A DNA stretch of 64,000 nucleotides, from assembly GCF_023715205.1 (NCBI RefSeq), contig NZ_JAMBNR010000012.1:111669-175668 (forward strand), written 5' to 3'. This document shows, one piece after another, positions 1 to 8,967 of the stretch. Origin of the DNA: Mesobacillus maritimus. GTDB lineage: Bacteria > Bacillota > Bacilli > Bacillales > Cytobacillaceae. The translations under genes were made by a program, and so were the position numbers. Below the pieces are notes generated by a model. The model saw only the letters and a list, made by a program, of their open reading frames with translations, was not told the DNA's origin and ran no database searches. The first letter of the stretch is position 1. Each line of letters begins with the position of its first letter.

Positions 1-414
1 CTTTTATTGGTTAAAACTTATTGGCGGTCTGATACATGGGAACTTCCTGGAGGGGGAGTGGACAACGGTGAACATTTAGATTTAGCATTGTGCCGAGAAA
101 TAAGAGAAGAAACAGGAATGGAAGTTCGTTTGTTTGGTGTTTCTGGTGTGTACTCCAATGGCAACACGGTTTCTATTGTGTTTCGTGGAGAGTGCGTTGG
201 CGGTAAATTAAAAACATCTACAGAAACAAAAGAAGTTCAGTTTGTTAAAATTGATGCGACAAATGTAAAGGATTATATTACGAGAGGTAAATTCATTCCG
301 AGAGTATTAGATGCTATGAAGGACAGCTGCAGTCCGTACGAAGCGTTTAGTGTTCGACCATATGCACGGTTAAGAAGGCTGGATGGAGAGGAGCGGTACC
401 AAGGAGATAGCTAG
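1..414 (+). CDS. Nudix hydrolase, 5' end cut by the window edge
   Basis: The reading frame is open from the first base, so the true start lies outside the window; a TTG at 7 is only the first possible start codon. The visible 137 codons contain a complete Nudix box at about residues 16-38 (G, five residues, E, seven residues, then REIREETGM), which matches the family pattern GX5EX7REUXEEXGU exactly. Such enzymes hydrolyse nucleoside diphosphates linked to another group, using Mg2+ held by the box glutamates. The substrate cannot be told from the sequence. The stop codon is the TAG at 412-414, followed by a TetR gene about 90 bp later that is probably a separate unit. Confidence 0.85.
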   Translation, partial: LLLVKTYWRSDTWELPGGGVDNGEHLDLALCREIREETGMEVRLFGVSGVYSNGNTVSIVFRGECVGGKLKTSTETKEVQFVKIDATNVKDYITRGKFIPRVLDAMKDSCSPYEAFSVRPYARLRRLDGEERYQGDS

Positions 415-462
415 AATATTGCTTTTGTTCAACTGGTGTGATAGGATACTCTATGTACTAGA

Positions 463-485
463 TGACTGATTTTATCATTTGGTCA
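463..485. promoter_or_regulatory. TetR-type operator, copy 1
   Basis: TGAC-N15-GTCA, immediately upstream of the TetR gene. Read on the minus strand it matches the site at 1171-1193 at 21 of 23 positions. Its position suggests autoregulation of the TetR gene. Confidence 0.7.
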
Positions 486-507
486 TTACGGAATAGAGGT
501 GGCGGAT

Positions 508-1080
508 TTGGCGGTTGATCGCAGGCAATTGATTATCGATGCGGCAAATAAGTCGTTTTCATTATTTGGCTATAAAGCGACAACAATGGATCAGGTAGCA
601 AAACTAGCCAATGTTGGAAAGGGAACCATTTACACGTTCTTTAAAAATAAGGAAGAGCTGTTTGATGAGATCATTCATTCTCTCATTCAGGAAATGAAAG
701 CAGCAGCCGAGGCTGTGATGGATGACAAGCTTTCTTTTTATGAAAATGCGAACTTAGCGCTGTTTGAGTTACTTGAATATCGGAAAGAACATCACTTAAT
801 GATTAAATTGATTCAAGAAGAACGGGAAATGGGAACCCGTGAAGTATTAGAGGTATTGAAAAGACTTGAAGATATGATTATTCAATACATCAAAGCGATT
901 GTACAAAAGGCTGTCGATAAAGGAGAAATCAAACCATGTAATCCTGAGTTGACCGCATTTATTATGTTGAAATTGTACGTTTCGCTGATTTTTGATTGGG
1001 AACAAAGTCATAAGCCTTTAGAGAAAGAGGAAATCTTTGAGGTGCTGAAACTACATTTAATGCAGGGATTGTCATATTGA
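508..1080 (+). CDS. TetR/AcrR family transcriptional repressor (YhgD-like)
   Basis: About 190 residues, the usual TetR length. The N-terminal helix-turn-helix lies at about residues 20-60 and includes the typical TMDQVAKLANVGKGTIYTFF segment. The C-terminal part is the ligand and dimer domain. GTG 499 is in frame, but the GAGGTG ribosome site overlaps it; TTG 508 has that site about 6 nt upstream and is preferred. The next gene is a YhgE/Pip membrane protein, the same order as B. subtilis yhgD-yhgE. Three matching inverted repeats flank the gene (463, 1107, 1171), so it very likely represses itself and yhgE. The inducing ligand is unknown. Confidence 0.85.
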   Translation: MAVDRRQLIIDAANKSFSLFGYKATTMDQVAKLANVGKGTIYTFFKNKEELFDEIIHSLIQEMKAAAEAVMDDKLSFYENANLALFELLEYRKEHHLMIKLIQEEREMGTREVLEVLKRLEDMIIQYIKAIVQKAVDKGEIKPCNPELTAFIMLKLYVSLIFDWEQSHKPLEKEEIFEVLKLHLMQGLSY

Positions 1081-1106
1081 GTACAATCCTATTTTTTACA
1101 GCGAAA

Positions 1107-1129
1107 TGACCAATTGTCTAAAGTGGTCA
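1107..1129. promoter_or_regulatory. TetR-type operator, copy 2
   Basis: TGACCA-N11-TGGTCA, an inverted repeat with six-base arms between the TetR gene and yhgE. It has the same overall 23-bp length as copies 1 and 3. Confidence 0.65.
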
Positions 1130-1170
1130 AATTTTCATATCCGTGAATCTGCTTTTTTTATATCTTTTAT

Positions 1171-1193
1171 TGACCATATGAGAAAATCAGTCA
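1171..1193. promoter_or_regulatory. TetR-type operator, copy 3
   Basis: TGAC-N15-GTCA, ending 22 bp before the chosen yhgE start, so it probably overlaps the promoter or leader. It is 21/23 identical to the reverse complement of copy 1. Confidence 0.65.
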
Positions 1194-1215
1194 AAATGTA
1201 AAGGGGATGCATTAT

Positions 1216-3588
1216 ATGAGAAAATCTTTGTTTTTCGCTGAATGGAAACAAATCTTCAGCAATAAAAAAGTGCTTATTCCCGTTCTAGCGGTAATTTGTG
1301 TTCCAATTTTATATGCCGGTATGTTTCTATGGGCGTTTTGGGATCCGTATGCACAGCTTGAAGATTTGCCCGTTGCGGTAGTGAATCAGGACAAAGGAGC
1401 TGTTTATGAAGGCACTGAATTGGAGTTAGGAAAACAGCTTGTCGACAATCTAAAAGACAATGAAAGTTTTCAATTTCATTTTGTTTCAAAAGAGGAAGGT
1501 TATCAGGACTTAAAAAATCAAAACTATTATATGTTGATTGAAATTCCCGAGAATTTTTCGGAGAATGCAACAACTATTTTAGAAGATGAACCGAAAAAGC
1601 TTGAATTAAAATATGTGCCGAATGAAAGTCATAACTTTTTATCCGGTCAAATTGGTGAAACGGCTGTAAAAGAAATCAAGAGTGCCATTTCTAAAGAAGT
1701 GACCGCGACATATGCAGAGACTATATTTGACAAAGTCACTGAAATGGCAAACGGTTTTGATCAAGCCAGTGATGGGGCTGGAGAATTGCAAGATGGTGCA
1801 AAGCAATTGAATGAAGGCGCGAACACGCTTTATGACAACCTTGCTGTACTGGCATCTAAATCTCTTGAATTTACCGAGGGCGTTAACCGTGCTCAAACTG
1901 GTTCTGCTGAATTAGCAACCGGTAGTAGTGAACTAGCAAAAGGAGTTGGCCAATTGGCAGACGGAAGTAATCAACTGTTAGCTGCATCAAAAGATGTTCA
2001 ATCTGGATCAGAACAAATAGCTTCAGGGGCTTCTGAGGTAAATGCTGGTCTCACCGAAATGGACGAGAAACTTCCCCAATTAGTTGCCGGGTCGAATCAA
2101 GTAAAAGCTGGACTACAACAATTTCAGAATGAATTACCAACTCAATTGGCTGATTCTATTGGGGAACAACTTCAGTCGAGTATGGAAGAAATGAATACGG
2201 GGCTGGATCAACTACAAAGTCAGTTGAGTTCACAAATGGCTGCGGAACTTGCTTCGCAAATCTCTAGTCAACAAGAAGCGCAAATGACACAACTGTTTGC
2301 TGCTCTACAACAAGCAGATGTCAATCCAACTGTGTTGAATGCGGTGAAGCAGCAGTTGGAGGAACAGTCACCAACAAGAGCAGAGCTTGAGAAACAATTA
2401 CATTCGGCTATTCATGAAGGAATGGGTCAAGGGTTTACACAATACAAAACGGTTGTAAATGAACAGCTAACAGGTAGTACAGGGCAATTGGAAGCGGAAG
2501 TTAAAGCGGCAACAGAGCCTACTTTTAGTCAACTCATTAACGGAGTTCAAACCTTACATGACGCTCAAGTGCAATTACAGGATGGAGTTCAGCAATTGGC
2601 CGCAGGTTCGAATCAGCTTTATGATGGGGCTATGAATCTTTCATCAGGACAAAAAGAGTATGTTTCAAATTTTGTGGCTTTAAATGAAAAACTAAGTGAC
2701 GCGAAGTCTGGGGCTAGTCAACTTGCATCTGGAGCGAACTTGTTAACAAATGGTATGTCTGAGCTGTCAAATGGTTCAGTGAAAATAGGCGACGGGACTC
2801 GCCAATTGGCAGATGGTTCCAAAGAATTAGCCGATGGAACAGTGGTTGTGGAAGATGGTACTACTGAAATGAAAGAGGCACTTGAAGATGCAGCAGAACA
2901 GGCAGGGTCTGTTGAGGCTGACAATGGGACCTACGATATGATGGGAGAACCTGTTAAAGTTCAAACAAAAGGGATCAATCATGTGCCAAATTATGGGACT
3001 GGTTTTGCACCTTATTTCTTATCGTTAGGGTTGTTTGTTGGGGCATTGTTGATCTCGATTGTATATCAATTGAAAATGCCAGCCGTCCGTCCGCGAAATG
3101 GAGTGGCGTGGTTCTTTGGGAAATTTGGCGTGATCACAATCGTTGGGGTCATTCAAGCACTATTAGCGGATGCGATTTTATTGTTAGGCTTGGGAATTGA
3201 AGTACAAAGTGTACCTTTGTTCTTGGTTACTTCCATCATCATTAGTTTAACATTTATGGCATTGATTCAGTTCTTTGTAACAACACTTGGCGATCCAGGC
3301 CGATTTATGGCGATTATTATCTTGATTCTTCAGTTAACGACAAGTGCAGGAACGTTCCCGCTAGAATTAATTCCAAAGGCGTTGCAGCCAATCAGCGCAT
3401 TTTTGCCGATGACGTATACAGTACAAGCGCTAAAAGCTGTCGTCTCAAGTGGAGATTTCGCGTATATGTGGAGCAATATTATAATTCTATTAGCTTATTT
3501 GATTGGTTTCGCAATTCTTACAATGATTTTCTTTGTCATTCAATTTAAGAGTAAACGAGACTTGCTTCCGGAACAAGAAGCAGCATAA
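1216..3588 (+). CDS. yhgE: YhgE/Pip family membrane protein
   Basis: About 790 residues, as in the YhgE/Pip family. One transmembrane helix lies near the N-terminus. A long extracytoplasmic region (about residues 40-590) follows, full of short heptad-like repeats of the form GAxxLxxGxxxL (for example DGAKQLNEGANTLYDNL), and then five or six transmembrane helices of the ABC-2 permease type at the C-terminus. ATG 1207 is in frame but sits right against the AAGGGG site; ATG 1216 gives normal spacing. Family members include the phage-infection protein Pip and ESX/type VII-associated YueB-like proteins; a transport or envelope role is likely but not shown here. It is controlled by the upstream TetR protein through the operators at 1107 and 1171. 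Confidence 0.85.
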   Translation: MRKSLFFAEWKQIFSNKKVLIPVLAVICVPILYAGMFLWAFWDPYAQLEDLPVAVVNQDKGAVYEGTELELGKQLVDNLKDNESFQFHFVSKEEGYQDLKNQNYYMLIEIPENFSENATTILEDEPKKLELKYVPNESHNFLSGQIGETAVKEIKSAISKEVTATYAETIFDKVTEMANGFDQASDGAGELQDGAKQLNEGANTLYDNLAVLASKSLEFTEGVNRAQTGSAELATGSSELAKGVGQLADGSNQLLAASKDVQSGSEQIASGASEVNAGLTEMDEKLPQLVAGSNQVKAGLQQFQNELPTQLADSIGEQLQSSMEEMNTGLDQLQSQLSSQMAAELASQISSQQEAQMTQLFAALQQADVNPTVLNAVKQQLEEQSPTRAELEKQLHSAIHEGMGQGFTQYKTVVNEQLTGSTGQLEAEVKAATEPTFSQLINGVQTLHDAQVQLQDGVQQLAAGSNQLYDGAMNLSSGQKEYVSNFVALNEKLSDAKSGASQLASGANLLTNGMSELSNGSVKIGDGTRQLADGSKELADGTVVVEDGTTEMKEALEDAAEQAGSVEADNGTYDMMGEPVKVQTKGINHVPNYGTGFAPYFLSLGLFVGALLISIVYQLKMPAVRPRNGVAWFFGKFGVITIVGVIQALLADAILLLGLGIEVQSVPLFLVTSIIISLTFMALIQFFVTTLGDPGRFMAIIILILQLTTSAGTFPLELIPKALQPISAFLPMTYTVQALKAVVSSGDFAYMWSNIIILLAYLIGFAILTMIFFVIQFKSKRDLLPEQEAA

Positions 3589-3639
3589 TAGGTTAAATCG
3601 TAATGCAAATATAGTATTACGACTAAGTTTAGTATTTAA

Positions 3640-3673
3640 AAAGGAAAGCCAACTAACATATGGCTTTCCTTTT
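3640..3673 (+). terminator. Intrinsic terminator after yhgE
   Basis: Stem AAGGAAAGCCA / TGGCTTTCCTT with a nine-base loop and a run of T at the 3' end. Confidence 0.8.
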
Positions 3674-3698
3674 GCCATTCTAATTTGGAATGATGAGT

Positions 3699-3750
3699 CT
3701 GGCACCTCCCAGTTTTCTGGGAGGTGCCAGGCACCATCCAGAAAACTGGG
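3699..3750. repeat. GGTGCCAGGCACC-type repeat, copy 1
   Basis: Two overlapping inverted repeats. GGCACCTCCCAG pairs with CTGGGAGGTGCC (3701-3728). Alternatively CCCAGTTTTCTGG (3708-3720) pairs with CCAGAAAACTGGG (3738-3750). It lies between the convergent yhgE and rsbP genes and abuts the rsbP stop. The core GTGCCAGGCACCATCCA recurs near 49590, 49620 and 55660. Confidence 0.7.
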
Positions 3751-3752
3751 AA

Positions 3753-4943
3753 TTATTTTAGTTCGATTAGGATGAAACACTGGTCATCGTCTTGTTGATG
3801 GGAATTTCCTTGGGTGGCTATGGAATCGGTTATGTTTTCTTTTAATTGAACGAGTGGGCTTGTTGTGGATTCCGATAGGAGCGTTGCCAAATGTCCTGTT
3901 CCTAGTGGTTCGCCTACTCCATCGGTATACAAAAGCAATCGGTCACCAGGGGAATAAGAAATGGTTTTATTGTTATAATCGACTTCTTCAAACATTCCAA
4001 TTGGTACATTCGTTGCTCCTAGTTCTTGCTGGTTCCTTTGTAGGTCTTGCCAAAAGGCGGGAGGATGCCCTGCGTTACAATATTCAATCTCTTGTTTTTT
4101 TGTATCAATTAATAGATAAATAGCCGTACAATAATGTCTTACTTCCTCATAATCTTGGAATAAATTATGTAAGTGATCGTCAAGCTCCTTCATGACTGTT
4201 TTTGTATTCATACCAAATGAAATTAACCGTTGAAAGAGAGAATGAAGAGACATTGTAATAAGCGCGGAAGAAATCCCGTGACCCATAACATCTAATAAAA
4301 TAACCCCATATCGGTGTTTGTCAATTTGATAAAAACCATAAATATCCCCAGATAGTTCAGATGAAGCTTGATGAAAAGCCTCAATTTGAATATCGTTGGT
4401 TAGGATTGGTTTGGTTAAAGATGTCTTTTGAATCGTCCGAGCAAGTTCAAGTTCTCTACTTGTTTGTTCGTATAATTCTAGTAGTTTTTCTTGTTTATGC
4501 TTTAACTTGGTTAAGGCCCTTTCTAATGCTTCATTTGCTTGGTGCTTCTCGACAAGTGCAGCTTCTGCATTCTTTTTTGCAATCAGCAATTCATTTTCAT
4601 ATTCACTTCGCTGGCGAATTGGGAAAAGAATACAGTTCGTAACGGTTTCTCCATTTAGCGTTTGCTGTACCGCATTTACAATGACCGGAATCTCCCTTTT
4701 ACTTGAAGATTCTAGTGATATATATAGTTCCTCAATCTTTCCTTTCACTTTTAAAAGTGGGACAAAGTAGAATTGATAAAACATTTGTGAAGGAACAGAA
4801 AGAATGCTATTAATTGATTTTCCGTTCAACTGGTCCATATGATAATCGAGAATACTGAGTAAGGTTTGATTGATGGAGACTATTTTGCCTTTTTCAGATA
4901 AAGTGAGAAAGCCACAAGGTGCATGATTCAATTGGCCATCCAT
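3753..4943 (-). CDS. rsbP: RsbP, PAS-containing PP2C phosphatase of the sigma-B pathway
   Basis: In B. subtilis RsbP dephosphorylates the anti-anti-sigma factor RsbV to release sigma-B under energy stress. Here an N-terminal PAS domain (about residues 1-110, opening MDGQLNHAPCGFLTLSEKG) is followed by a coiled coil (about 125-170) and a SpoIIE/PP2C catalytic domain with metal-binding DVMGHGISSAL and LLYTDGV motifs. Length is about 396 residues, as expected for RsbP. TTG 4955 is in frame and overlaps the end of rsbQ; ATG 4943 matches the family N-terminus and is preferred. The rsbQ gene lies directly upstream with its stop touching this start region, so translation is probably coupled. Confidence 0.92.
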   Translation of the reverse strand: MDGQLNHAPCGFLTLSEKGKIVSINQTLLSILDYHMDQLNGKSINSILSVPSQMFYQFYFVPLLKVKGKIEELYISLESSSKREIPVIVNAVQQTLNGETVTNCILFPIRQRSEYENELLIAKKNAEAALVEKHQANEALERALTKLKHKQEKLLELYEQTSRELELARTIQKTSLTKPILTNDIQIEAFHQASSELSGDIYGFYQIDKHRYGVILLDVMGHGISSALITMSLHSLFQRLISFGMNTKTVMKELDDHLHNLFQDYEEVRHYCTAIYLLIDTKKQEIEYCNAGHPPAFWQDLQRNQQELGATNVPIGMFEEVDYNNKTISYSPGDRLLLYTDGVGEPLGTGHLATLLSESTTSPLVQLKENITDSIATQGNSHQQDDDQCFILIELK

Positions 4944-4948
4944 TAATT

Positions 4949-5767
4949 TTAGCAACCAACAGCACCACTCTGCAAATATTGACGAATAACTTGGATCGTT
5001 TCTTCAGGGTCTGTCATATGGGGGCAATGCCCGATGGCTTGCAATTTTTGATACTTGCTGTTCGGAAGGTGTTGATGAAGATATTGGCCAACTGATTCAG
5101 GTGCAATCACATCTTCGGAACATTGAACAATGAAAGAAGGAACTTGCACCTTGGTTAAATCTTTCCGGTTGTCAGAGAAAAAGGTTGCTTCGGCAAATTG
5201 TCGCGCAATGACGGGATCAGTGGAACAAAATCTGTCCTCTAAATCGTCTCTAACCTCAGGATAGTTTGAGTTGTTTAATAAAGTTTGCGCAAACATCGTC
5301 GCCCAACCAAGATAATTTTTCTCCATCATATCGAGCAGCCCAATTAGTTGATCTTTTTCAAATCCACCATAATACTCTGGGGGATCATTCAGATAACAAG
5401 GAGATGGTCCAAGCATAATAAGGTGTGAAAAATACTCAGGCTGACGGAGTGAAGCAAGCATGCCAATCATACTGGCTACAGAATGGCCTATGAAAATCGT
5501 ATTCTCCAAATTTAATGCTGCACAAACATCTAATACATCCTGTGCATAGCCATTAAGGGTACTATATTTTTTGATATCATACGCTTTCACATCTGACTGA
5601 CCTGTTCCGACATAATCGAATAAAACCAGTTTGTAGTCGTTTGCAAAAGCTTTTGCTACAACCTCCCAAACGGTTTGATCGCAACCAAAACCAGGTGCAA
5701 ACAAAATGGTTTGTGGTCCATTGCCTATAACCTTTACATTCTTACGAAAGAGGATATCTTTATTCAT
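4949..5767 (-). CDS. rsbQ: RsbQ, alpha/beta hydrolase partner of RsbP
   Basis: An alpha/beta hydrolase of 272 residues. The nucleophile elbow is GHSVAS with Ser96, and the rest of the triad is Asp219 (QCSEDV) and His247 (AIGHCPH). These are the same residue numbers as in B. subtilis RsbQ. RsbQ is needed for RsbP to sense energy stress and is thought to act on a small molecule made available to the PAS domain. It is the first gene of a two-gene rsbQ-rsbP operon read leftwards. The ATG at 5767 is at the end of the frame and fits the family N-terminus. Confidence 0.93.
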   Translation of the reverse strand: MNKDILFRKNVKVIGNGPQTILFAPGFGCDQTVWEVVAKAFANDYKLVLFDYVGTGQSDVKAYDIKKYSTLNGYAQDVLDVCAALNLENTIFIGHSVASMIGMLASLRQPEYFSHLIMLGPSPCYLNDPPEYYGGFEKDQLIGLLDMMEKNYLGWATMFAQTLLNNSNYPEVRDDLEDRFCSTDPVIARQFAEATFFSDNRKDLTKVQVPSFIVQCSEDVIAPESVGQYLHQHLPNSKYQKLQAIGHCPHMTDPEETIQVIRQYLQSGAVGC

Positions 5768-5905
5768 GTTTAACTCCTAACTAGAAAAGTATTGTTTAAC
5801 ACTGTAAAGATGTTGTTTAAGACATCATAACATTAAGTTTGCTGTCATTAAATGGATTTGGATAAAGCAGCTTAATTACATAACCAGTTAATCTTTTATT
5901 CATAA

Positions 5906-5995
5906 GGGTGTTTTCGCAAACAGTTGTTAAAATCTAAAAAACGATTTTAACGTGGTAGAAGCTATCTTGTAGGTACAATTTAAATTGCGTAGCTC
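5906..5995 (+). repeat. Dispersed palindromic intergenic element, copy A
   Basis: The left part reads TGTTTTCG, then GTTGTTAAAATC, a short spacer and GATTTTAA; arms TTAAAATC (5927-5934) and GATTTTAA (5943-5950) form an 8-bp hairpin. Similarity to the copy near 47750 continues to a CTTTTCTCAT-like end. The rest of the 5768-6149 gap holds the rsbQ promoter region and no gene I can see. Confidence 0.6.
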
Positions 5996-6149
5996 TTTTC
6001 TCATCTGTATATGCTGTATGCTCTAAAACTCACCTAATAACCTTGTTATTATCTGGAAAACAACAAATTTTAAAAAAGAGCCATTCATAAAGATACTTGT
6101 CCAAGCAATTAATCGAAAAGAACATAAATATAGTAAAAAATGGAAATGG

Positions 6150-6551
6150 GTGGTTGGAATACTTGTGGATCGAATCATTTCTACCGGAATGAAAAAGTTG
6201 GGCTCACCTTATGTATACAATGCCCCGGCCTATCATCCTCGTTTTTACGATTGTAGCTCTTTTATACAGTATATATATGGAGTGAATGGTGTATTTTTAC
6301 CTCGTAATGCTCGGCAACAATATAAAATGGGAACACTAATTTTGAACCAACGACTAAAAAAAGGGGACTTGTTGTTTTTTACTACCGGTGCACGGAAAAA
6401 TCGAAAAGGGATTGCGAAAATTGGACATGTAGCCACATACATTGGTTCCAATAAAATGATTCATACGTATCGTCCGATGAACAAAGTAGTTATTACGGAA
6501 ATTGATTCAGAGTGGAAAAAGAGGTTTATTGCTGCAAAAAGAGTCCTATAG
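6150..6551 (+). CDS. NlpC/P60-type cysteine peptidase domain protein
   Basis: 133 residues forming little more than one NlpC/P60 catalytic domain. The nucleophile cysteine is in YDCSSFIQYIYG, the histidine in IGHVATYIG, and a further HTYRP follows. These enzymes usually cut gamma-D-Glu-meso-DAP or related bonds in cell-wall peptides. Unlike most family members there is no signal peptide and no SH3 or LysM targeting domain. The frame is open upstream to 6027 but offers no ATG, GTG or TTG before GTG 6150, and the ribosome site is poor. It could be a cytoplasmic enzyme, a short secreted form with an unusual start, or a 5'-decayed gene. Confidence 0.65.
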   Translation: MVGILVDRIISTGMKKLGSPYVYNAPAYHPRFYDCSSFIQYIYGVNGVFLPRNARQQYKMGTLILNQRLKKGDLLFFTTGARKNRKGIAKIGHVATYIGSNKMIHTYRPMNKVVITEIDSEWKKRFIAAKRVL

Positions 6552-6567
6552 AGTTGATTATAGGACC
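6542..6567 (+). terminator. Weak hairpin at the end of the NlpC/P60 gene
   Basis: GTCCTATA / TATAGGAC with an eight-base loop; the stop codon lies in the stem. There is no T-run, so terminator function is doubtful. A second candidate with a T-run follows at 6634. Confidence 0.4.
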
Positions 6568-6633
6568 TGTAGCTATTCAATTTTAACTAATTAATAGAAG
6601 CATAACTATATAAAGGTTTGTAATTTCGGGAAT

Positions 6634-6662
6634 GATTTACACTGTAAATCGTTTTTTTATTT
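6634..6662 (+). terminator. Short terminator-like hairpin
   Basis: GATTTA / TAAATC stem followed by GTTTTTTTATTTT. The remaining gap to 6945 holds a partial, decayed match (near 6697-6716) to the dispersed element and the promoter region of the sulfurtransferase; no further gene is visible. Confidence 0.45.
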
Positions 6663-6945
6663 TGAGCGCTTTACTAATACATTGTTATTTTCTGCAAGGT
6701 TGTTTTCGTAATAATTTTTGTTGAACATATTTAATTAAACCAGCTCGATTGTGCTATAAACTATTTTAACTAGCTAGTGAACCTTCTTCTTTACATATCA
6801 ATCTTAAAGCTGTATTCCGTTAGAGTTTCTTTATTTATGGTTTTTCAATATGTAGGAATTTCAGAGCGTTTTTTTATAAAAGTATTGGTTAGAATAAGTA
6901 AAATAGCAGTAACTATGGGTCATTTAGGAAAAGGAGTGACTTTAC

Positions 6946-7839
6946 ATGGAAAAGCATCCATTAATCGTGGATACAAACTGGTTGGCTGAAAGATTGGACG
7001 ACCCAAAACTTAGAATCATAGATGCAACAACCTTTTTGAAGATACCAGAAAACGGAGGGGAAACAGGGATATGGTCTGGGCGAGATGCGTATGAAAAAGG
7101 GCATATTCCTGGGGCGGTTTTTGCAGATTTACTAACTGATTTATCAGATCCTGAGGCAAAGCTTCCGATGACTGTGCCTCCTCGTGACCAATTTGTTAAG
7201 AAAATGGAAGAACTAGGTGTAGGGGATGGTACCTATGTGGTGATTTATGACCAGGGTGCAATGGTGGGTAGTCCAGTAGTTGCTGCTCAATGGGCTTCTC
7301 GCCTTGCTTGGCAATTAAGGTATGAGGGGTTTGATGAGATTTCCGTGTTAGAAGGTGGATTTCAGAAATGGAAGGATGAAGGAAGACCAGTATCAACCGA
7401 ATCCGGACATTATCCACCTGCTGAGTTTACAGGACAGCGTCGCCCTGACCTTTTGGCTACGAAAGAAGATGTGAAAAAGGCGATGAAGGATGATAAAGTC
7501 GTTTTAATTAACAGCTTGTCGCCTGCTGATTTCCGTGGCGAAACGGATACATATCCGCGTAAAGGACATATCCCAAGCAGTGTAAATGTGTTTTTTGGCC
7601 AGCATGCTGATGAAACAACTAGGAAAGTCCACGATGAGGAAACGTTGCGACAAACATTTGAAAAAGTGGGGGCACTTGATCCAAATAAAAAAGTGATTAC
7701 CTATTGTGGTGGTGGCATTGCAGCCACTTGGAATGCGCTGATCTTAAATAAACTTGGACAGAAAAATGTTGCCGTATATGATGGCTCCATGAATGAATGG
7801 GCAAGCGATCCGGATTGTCCATTGGTTACAGGTGAATAA
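6946..7839 (+). CDS. Two-domain rhodanese-type sulfurtransferase
   Basis: 297 residues, the normal size for thiosulfate or 3-mercaptopyruvate sulfurtransferases. The first rhodanese domain (about 5-150) lacks an active cysteine. The second (about 165-295) carries Cys254 in the loop CGGGIAA. The enzyme moves a sulfane sulfur from thiosulfate or mercaptopyruvate to cyanide or thiols. The loop does not fit the classic 3-mercaptopyruvate enzyme form (CGSGVTA) cleanly, so substrate choice is left open. The start is ATG 6946 behind AAAAGGAGTG. It is a single-gene unit closed by the strong terminator at 7852-7900. Confidence 0.88.
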   Translation: MEKHPLIVDTNWLAERLDDPKLRIIDATTFLKIPENGGETGIWSGRDAYEKGHIPGAVFADLLTDLSDPEAKLPMTVPPRDQFVKKMEELGVGDGTYVVIYDQGAMVGSPVVAAQWASRLAWQLRYEGFDEISVLEGGFQKWKDEGRPVSTESGHYPPAEFTGQRRPDLLATKEDVKKAMKDDKVVLINSLSPADFRGETDTYPRKGHIPSSVNVFFGQHADETTRKVHDEETLRQTFEKVGALDPNKKVITYCGGGIAATWNALILNKLGQKNVAVYDGSMNEWASDPDCPLVTGE

Positions 7840-7851
7840 ATGTAAATGGGA

Positions 7852-7902
7852 AAAAGATAAAAGATCAAACTCTTCTTGTAGGTTTGATCTTTTATCTTTT
7901 AT
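7852..7902 (+). terminator. Strong intrinsic terminator after the sulfurtransferase
   Basis: A perfect 19-bp stem; the arms at 7852-7870 and 7882-7900 begin AAAAGATAAAAGATC and GTTTGATCTTTTATC. It is symmetric enough to act in both directions. Confidence 0.9.
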
Positions 7903-8103
7903 GAGCAGGTATTTTATGTTCATTTCATTTTGTAGGGCCTCTCTTAGAGAGTGTGGTTTGTACCTGTTTAAAGCTAGTAATTTAAGATAGATGCTGTGGA
8001 AGAGAGATTTAAATGGTATGGAAGAAGGATTGAAATCAAGGTAGACTTTTGAGATAGTAGCTTTATATTTTCGTATCAACGATGCAGGGCGGGAGGAGAG
8101 AAA

Positions 8104-8967
8104 ATGGAATATAAGGTACTAGCTCTAGACTTAGATGGAACGGTGTTTAACAGCAAGAAAGAAATCGATAAAGAGACAATTCAAGCTATTCATGAGTATA
8201 AAGACCGCGGGGGAACAGTTGTCATCTGTAGTGGGCGCTCACCACTTTCAACGAAATGGGTATCAGAAACACTTGGTCTCGATGATCCGATCGTGGCTTA
8301 TAATGGTGCTGTCTTTCAAGAAGCAAACGGACAAATTTTAGCACAGGCTGCTTTTTCACAACAGGGGATATTAACGTTTCTTGAGGCTTGTGAAAGGTAC
8401 GATGTTTATGGGCATTTATACGAAGGAGACCATCTGCTAGTACCAGAGCGGAATCGGTGGAATAACAACTGGATTGAAAACAATATCCCCGCGTTACATT
8501 TTTCGGGTGGAAAAAAAGAAACTTGCGAATATTTTCGCCGTCAATGTAGTGTTAAACAGATTGATGACCTCCAAGATTATGTCTCAGCCAATACTCCTCA
8601 AATCTTAAAATTTGCAGCGTTTCGGAAGGATGAAAAGCAATTCCATGAGTTTAGACAATATTTGAATGGGCTAAACAACGAATTCGTCGTAAGCAGCAGT
8701 CTTGATTTTTTAAACCTAGAGATTTCTCCTGTTAACACCACAAAGGGCACCGCCTTGAGTGAGTTAATTCAGTCTTTATCATTTGAATGGTCAGAGGTGG
8801 CAGCGATTGGGGATAATTTTAACGATGTTGATATGCTACAATCAGCAGGTTTAGGAATTGCGATGGGGAACGCCCCAGAAGAGGTAAAGGCAAAAGCGAA
8901 TACAGTGACAACGGCGAATGATGAGTTAGGAGTTGCGAAAGCCATCAAAGAAAGGATGTTGTCGTAA
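8104..8967 (+). CDS. Cof-type HAD family phosphatase
   Basis: 287 residues, typical for the Cof/YidA branch of HAD hydrolases. Motif I is LDLDGTV near the N-terminus with the nucleophile and acid aspartates, motif II the VICSGR segment, motif III a lysine near residue 200-215 (TTKGTAL), and motif IV GDNFNDVDML. A C2B cap domain sits between motifs II and III. Family members dephosphorylate sugar phosphates, flavin mononucleotide or pyridoxal phosphate; the substrate cannot be read from sequence. GGGAGGAGAG precedes the ATG. It is followed directly by a dispersed repeat and a terminator at 9165. Confidence 0.88.
   Translation: MEYKVLALDLDGTVFNSKKEIDKETIQAIHEYKDRGGTVVICSGRSPLSTKWVSETLGLDDPIVAYNGAVFQEANGQILAQAAFSQQGILTFLEACERYDVYGHLYEGDHLLVPERNRWNNNWIENNIPALHFSGGKKETCEYFRRQCSVKQIDDLQDYVSANTPQILKFAAFRKDEKQFHEFRQYLNGLNNEFVVSSSLDFLNLEISPVNTTKGTALSELIQSLSFEWSEVAAIGDNFNDVDMLQSAGLGIAMGNAPEEVKAKANTVTTANDELGVAKAIKERMLS

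Noticed and set aside
3490..3780. Open frames on both strands around 3490-3780
   Set aside because: They span the yhgE end, its terminator and the GGTGCCAGGCACC repeat, with no ribosome site.
6777..6989. 70-codon plus-strand frame overlapping the sulfurtransferase start
   Set aside because: No ribosome site, AT-rich promoter-like sequence, and it overlaps a confident gene.
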